Below, piece by piece: positions 20,489-22,845 of a stretch of 22,845 nucleotides of DNA. Made by a program: the position numbers and the translations under genes. Source of the DNA: a virus; the IMG/VR virus record IMGVR_UViG_3300025135_000030, positions 1-22,845 of that record; one strand, given 5' to 3'. The notes beneath the pieces were generated by a model. It had not been told where the DNA came from. It did no database searches and saw only the letters and a program-made list of their open reading frames with translations. Positions within the stretch are counted from its first letter, which is position 1. The number at the start of each line of letters is the position of its first letter.

Positions 20489-20555
20489 GGCAGTTGGCGT
20501 TGGATTGCGCCAGGTAGATAGCCTGGAGAACTAGGTTCGAATCCTAGAACTGCCC
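20489..20555 (+). tRNA. tRNA-like gene with shortened D arm, anticodon position GAU
   Basis: Perfect acceptor GGCAGTT/AACTGCC, anticodon-type stem CCAGG/CCTGG with a seven-base loop TAGATAG, and a perfect T arm CTAGG-TTCGAAT-CCTAG. Only 14 bases lie between acceptor and anticodon stem (usually about 19), so the D arm is reduced. Position 33 is A, not U. Positions 34-36 read GAT, which would decode Ile. It is either a decayed tRNA, a tRNA-like structural RNA or an unusual functional tRNA. Confidence 0.5.
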
Positions 20556-20577
20556 TTTACCCCTCCCCCTCCCGATA

Positions 20578-20640
20578 GTGACTTTACTACTCGTCATCCA
20601 GGTCTCCCTGGCCGTCTTCGGTATGTGCCTGGCCGCTTAA
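20578..20640 (+). CDS. Possible 20-residue hydrophobic peptide
   Basis: A GTG-started frame (20578-20640) that would encode a purely hydrophobic peptide (LLLVIQVSLAVFGMCLAA). Its length suits one membrane helix. A C-rich leader precedes it. Frames this short arise by chance, so this is only a candidate. Confidence 0.25.
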   Translation: MTLLLVIQVSLAVFGMCLAA

Positions 20641-20648
20641 AAGAGGAA

Positions 20649-20684
20649 ATGACAGCAGCAAGACGTCGCCGACAAAAGCTATGA
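20649..20684 (+). CDS. Possible 11-residue leader peptide of the deaminase gene
   Basis: ATG 20649, right after AAGAGGAA, opens a frame for MTAARRRRQKL. Its stop overlaps the deaminase ATG as ATGA. Since the deaminase start itself has no ribosome binding site, ribosomes may reach it by reading this leader. The four consecutive Arg codons could make this sensitive to arginine-tRNA supply. Confidence 0.3.
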   Translation: MTAARRRRQKL

Positions 20685-21067
20685 GCCTCATCGAACCTCG
20701 CCTCTCCGAGCAGGTCCGGATCCTCGCCATGTCGTCTTCGTCTCGCTGGAGAGTTGGCTGTGTCCTGCTGAGAAGGGGCAGGGTGGTGGTCAGCACCACT
20801 AACGTCGAGGGCAAGACGCATCCCCGGCAATCCGAACTCGCCGGGAGGGTCGGACAGCCCTACCGCCGCTCCCTGCACGCCGAGCTCAGAGCGTTGCTGA
20901 AGGCCAGGGTAGAGGTCGATACGTTGGTCGTGGGACGTGTCAACAGCCGTAACGAACTATGCCTGTCTAAACCCTGCCCCGTGTGCCAGCTTGCCCTGCT
21001 CGAGGCGGGCATTACCGACGTCTATTACTCTATCGATGGGGGTGGGTGGGAGTCCCTCGGGCCTTAA
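20681..21067 (+). CDS. Cytidine/deoxycytidylate deaminase-like protein
   Basis: A 128-residue member of the cytidine deaminase fold. The zinc site is HAE (His66, Glu68) plus PCPVC (Cys99, Cys102). The preceding strand VGCVLLRRGRVVVSTTN and the GITDVYYS strand after the zinc helix are typical. Possible substrates are dCMP (feeding dTMP synthesis) or other cytosine compounds. It lacks the allosteric extra segments of long phage dCMP deaminases (about 190 residues in T4). It ends overlapping the convergent structural gene by four bases and belongs to the rightward cassette inside the structural block. Confidence 0.82.
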   Translation: MSLIEPRLSEQVRILAMSSSSRWRVGCVLLRRGRVVVSTTNVEGKTHPRQSELAGRVGQPYRRSLHAELRALLKARVEVDTLVVGRVNSRNELCLSKPCPVCQLALLEAGITDVYYSIDGGGWESLGP

Positions 21068-21414
21068 AATTCTCCGCCAGACACGAAGTCCAGGAGCTCC
21101 CACAATCCCGTGGTGTAGTTATACGCCAGGATATCTCCGGGCTGCGGAGACCGGGTAAAGTTTACATCGGCGAGATCGCGAAGTTTCCTGGTCGCCTCGA
21201 GATTGATAATGTACTGACGAAGTTCGCTGGCCGTCTGCTTGTACGGAGTGGAGTCGGGAAATACTCCGAACGACGAAATAGTCAGCCCGAGAAGTCCGCT
21301 ACTGTTATAGCTGCAGGCGCTACTGCTCGCGTTAGGTACGATGGTCAGGAGGCCAGAGCCGCCCGGCTGAGCAGGATTGAAGGGGTCGTAGCCGTAAGGT
21401 TGATTTAGGGACAT
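21064..21414 (-). CDS. Virion-associated protein with C-terminal shared domain
   Basis: A 116-residue protein following the Gp36-like gene on the minus strand by six bases. The N-terminal half is Pro/Gly/Ser-rich with strands (LLTIVPNASS, LLGLTISSFGV). The last 55 residues align without a gap, to the very last Phe, with the C-terminus of the upstream Gp36-like protein. They contain LRDLADV and PQPGDILAYNYTTGLW, a motif resembling the LxDLxDV...PxxGxVLxY segments common in cyanophage tail fibres. It is probably a structural or fibre-attachment protein. There is no clear ribosome binding site. Confidence 0.65.
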   Translation of the reverse strand: MSLNQPYGYDPFNPAQPGGSGLLTIVPNASSSACSYNSSGLLGLTISSFGVFPDSTPYKQTASELRQYIINLEATRKLRDLADVNFTRSPQPGDILAYNYTTGLWELLDFVSGGEF

Positions 21415-21420
21415 GGTGGA

Positions 21421-22203
21421 TTAGAAGCTATCGGCTTCCTGCAGGCCGCCGGTTGTGAAGTCCCCGTCACTGTCTTCAACGACAAGGACGTCTCCTTCGG
21501 CGGGTGTGGCAGCGTTTTGGGTGTCGGCGAACGAGGCGACGTCGCGAGTAGTTTCCAGGTCGTCGAACAGCTTATTGACTTCGAGAGCGCTGTCACCGAT
21601 CAGGGTCACGTTATTGCGGTCGAGAGAGCCGCTGGGTTCACGGCTCGTCACGTTGTCGATAACGACGGCACCTTTCCGTTTGTACGGGTTCCAACGATTG
21701 TTCGTGGACCAACGCATCTCCCAGCGGGCCAGTGAGGTATCCGTAAGTGCCCGTTCCCTTTGCGTGTTAGACATTGTCATCGAACACGCACTACTCCAGT
21801 AGCGATAGGCCTCTTGCCACTTCAGGCCGGATGAGGGAGATGATTTGCTTGCCCAGAGCTCGAGTTGCTTCAGGGCGGCCTCTGCCGCGTCGATGACCTG
21901 TTGTCGAGGACGGAGGGTGTCGAGATACCAGCGAGCTATTGTGGCCTGTGTACGGCGGTATGAGCCGGCGATAAGCAGTTTTCCTTGCGGCGGGGCTGTC
22001 TCCGCGTAGTTGTTTACGAGTAAGGCGGCGTCGTTCAGGGCGACCTGAATTCGTTGATGGTTTATATTATTAGCTGTCGGATCTTCGAGCCGAGAGAGCT
22101 CGAGGGCTTCGTTAAATCCGAAAATTTCGATGAAATAGTCGACGGTGGCAGGCTCGCAGTTGTTGGCTACGCCAAAAGAGTCTGGGGGTGGTGTGTACGC
22201 CAT
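21421..22203 (-). CDS. Structural protein, Mu Gp36-like (head-tail adaptor candidate)
   Basis: A 260-residue protein. Residues about 20-120 follow the Gp36/DUF1320-type pattern: VDYFIEIFGFNEALELSR, then RIQVALNDAALLVNNYAET and RRTQATIARWYLD, and a final helix (AEAALKQLELWA). In Mu-like phages this helical protein joins portal or connector to the tail. The middle part (130-200) has basic and aromatic residues. The last 55 residues (GDSALEVNKLFDDLETTRD, PAEGDVLV) repeat the C-terminus of the next gene's product. GTTGAAAGCT lies 23 bases before the ATG. Assignment is by pattern only. Confidence 0.6.
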   Translation of the reverse strand: MAYTPPPDSFGVANNCEPATVDYFIEIFGFNEALELSRLEDPTANNINHQRIQVALNDAALLVNNYAETAPPQGKLLIAGSYRRTQATIARWYLDTLRPRQQVIDAAEAALKQLELWASKSSPSSGLKWQEAYRYWSSACSMTMSNTQRERALTDTSLARWEMRWSTNNRWNPYKRKGAVVIDNVTSREPSGSLDRNNVTLIGDSALEVNKLFDDLETTRDVASFADTQNAATPAEGDVLVVEDSDGDFTTGGLQEADSF

Positions 22204-22226
22204 TAAACCACGCTAAGCTTCTATAG

Positions 22227-22236
22227 AGCTTTCAAC
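22227..22236 (-). promoter_or_regulatory. GTTGAAAGCT element before the Gp36-like gene
   Basis: An exact minus-strand copy of the recurring 10-mer, 23 bases before the ATG at 22203. CAACAGA at 22233-22239 and TCTGTTG at 22248-22254 form an inverted repeat around this site, so the divergent gap 22204-22319 may be controlled from both sides. Confidence 0.45.
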
Positions 22237-22251
22237 AGACTAAGTCCTCTG

Positions 22252-22281
22252 TTGAGCTTTTGTTTAGTTGATAGATATGTT
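22252..22281 (+). promoter_or_regulatory. Possible promoter of the homing endonuclease
   Basis: TTGAGC (22252-22257) and TATGTT (22276-22281) are 18 bases apart, close to a sigma-70-like promoter, 38 bases before the ATG at 22320. TAGTTGATA at 22265-22273 lies in the spacer, a motif also seen at 135 and 13027. Confidence 0.35.
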
Positions 22282-22319
22282 AGAATGACTTGTGCCCTAT
22301 TTCTAGGGGGGGGGAGGAG

Positions 22320-22845
22320 ATGGCTACAGTAAAACTCGTGTGGTACACTTACGTGTCTTATGAAATCCCAGGGAGATTATATATTGGTTACAGGAAATGT
22401 CCCCTAAACGAAACGCCAGAGACTGACTCATATCTTGGATCGTACAGGGACAAATCCTTTAGACCCGTCGGTAAAGTTATTTTAGGTATTTATGACTCTA
22501 GAGAAGAAGCTTTAGAAGCTGAGATAGAGCTTCATAGGATTAATAATGTTGCAAAAAATCCCCTGTTTGCTAATAAATCCCGTCAAACTAGCACAGGTTT
22601 TTCTTATTACCGGTCGGGAAAAAAACTTACAGAGCATCATAGAAAAAACATTTCACAATCTGCATTAGGAGTTAATAACCATAATTACAAACCAAGACAC
22701 TGGTATCATAATACTTATGGTGAATTTATAGGTTCTGTGGCAGATCTGGCAAGGGAGTTTCCAGATCAAAATCTCAGTCAGGGGAATTTAAGCCAGGTTG
22801 CTTTAGACAGGTTTTCTCATTATAAGGGGTGGAGACTCTTAGAGA
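22320..22845 (+). CDS. GIY-YIG homing endonuclease (3' end outside window)
   Basis: A partial gene; 175 codons are visible and no stop is reached. It starts at ATG 22320 after a strong GGGGGAGGAG site. Residues 8-75 form the GIY-YIG nuclease: YVSYEIPGRLYIGYRKC (Tyr21-Ile-Gly, Arg25), SYLGSYRDKSF and the catalytic Glu in EAEIELHRIN. Residues 100-123 (KKLTEHHRKNISQSALG, NNHNYK) look like a NUMOD3-type DNA-binding module, followed by a GEFIGSVADLAREFP segment as in T4 Seg-type enzymes. Such genes spread by cutting alleles that lack them. The gene is clearly AT-rich compared with its neighbours, a sign of transfer. Confidence 0.85.
   Translation, partial: MATVKLVWYTYVSYEIPGRLYIGYRKCPLNETPETDSYLGSYRDKSFRPVGKVILGIYDSREEALEAEIELHRINNVAKNPLFANKSRQTSTGFSYYRSGKKLTEHHRKNISQSALGVNNHNYKPRHWYHNTYGEFIGSVADLAREFPDQNLSQGNLSQVALDRFSHYKGWRLLE

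Overview
The window reads as part of a cyanophage genome, meaning a tailed double-stranded DNA phage of a cyanobacterium. The host call rests on several independent genes. A 39-residue high-light-inducible (hli) protein lies at 12883. An S-adenosylmethionine decarboxylase gene (speD) lies at about 11637. Copies of a motif one base from the cyanobacterial DnaA box lie around 2383-2691. The phage call rests on a tail-collar protein, head-tail/tail-terminator-like proteins, a type II topoisomerase A subunit, tRNA genes, a free-standing homing endonuclease and many tightly packed or overlapping genes under 130 residues. The sequence is roughly half GC, except for AT-rich stretches at about 120-260 and 2440-2760 and in the homing endonuclease at the right end.

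Layout. 1-348 is a leader with tandem GC-rich hairpins, followed by a three-gene operon of small unknowns (349-1078). 1075-1708 (minus) holds a tail-collar protein and a 55-residue partner. 2074-3015 has no credible gene and carries three interleaved repeat families: a 16-bp repeat, a 17-bp dyad, and DnaA-box-like 12-mers at 21-bp spacing. These end in an AT-rich tract, and this is the best candidate for a replication origin. It is followed by a coiled-coil protein (3016). 4192-6243 is a minus-strand operon of a ribbon-helix-helix-like protein, a zinc-ribbon protein and a 495-residue protein with an LRV-like start. 6287-12143 is a long rightward run: topoisomerase A subunit, a PD-(D/E)XK nuclease-like protein, small unknowns, an AbrB-like protein, a possible degenerate D12-type methyltransferase, SpeD and a short basic protein. 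12156-12548 is a tRNA cluster (CAU, Leu-CAA, Arg-UCU, Gly-UCC). 12570-17843 holds hli, coiled-coil/membrane and small proteins, a metallophosphatase and a 911-residue family A DNA polymerase that resembles mitochondrial DNA polymerase gamma. 18124 is a secreted RlpA-like protein. 18519-22203 (minus) is a structural block (Gp36-like, a shared-domain protein, Gp37-like, and a Dps-like ferritin). It is interrupted by a rightward cassette (20016-21067) with a cytidine-deaminase-like gene and a tRNA-like structure. A GIY-YIG homing endonuclease runs off the right edge.

The core theme is DNA replication: putative origin, topoisomerase, POLG-like proofreading polymerase, nuclease and deaminase. Around it are host-modifying genes (hli for photoprotection, speD for polyamines, Dps for iron and oxidative protection). 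The least expected observations are: the POLG-like polymerase with HDS in place of HDE; the origin-like array using host-type DnaA boxes; tRNAs with swapped or compensated tertiary pairs; a 55-residue C-terminal domain shared by two neighbouring structural proteins; and a recurring GTTGAAAGCT element upstream of start codons.
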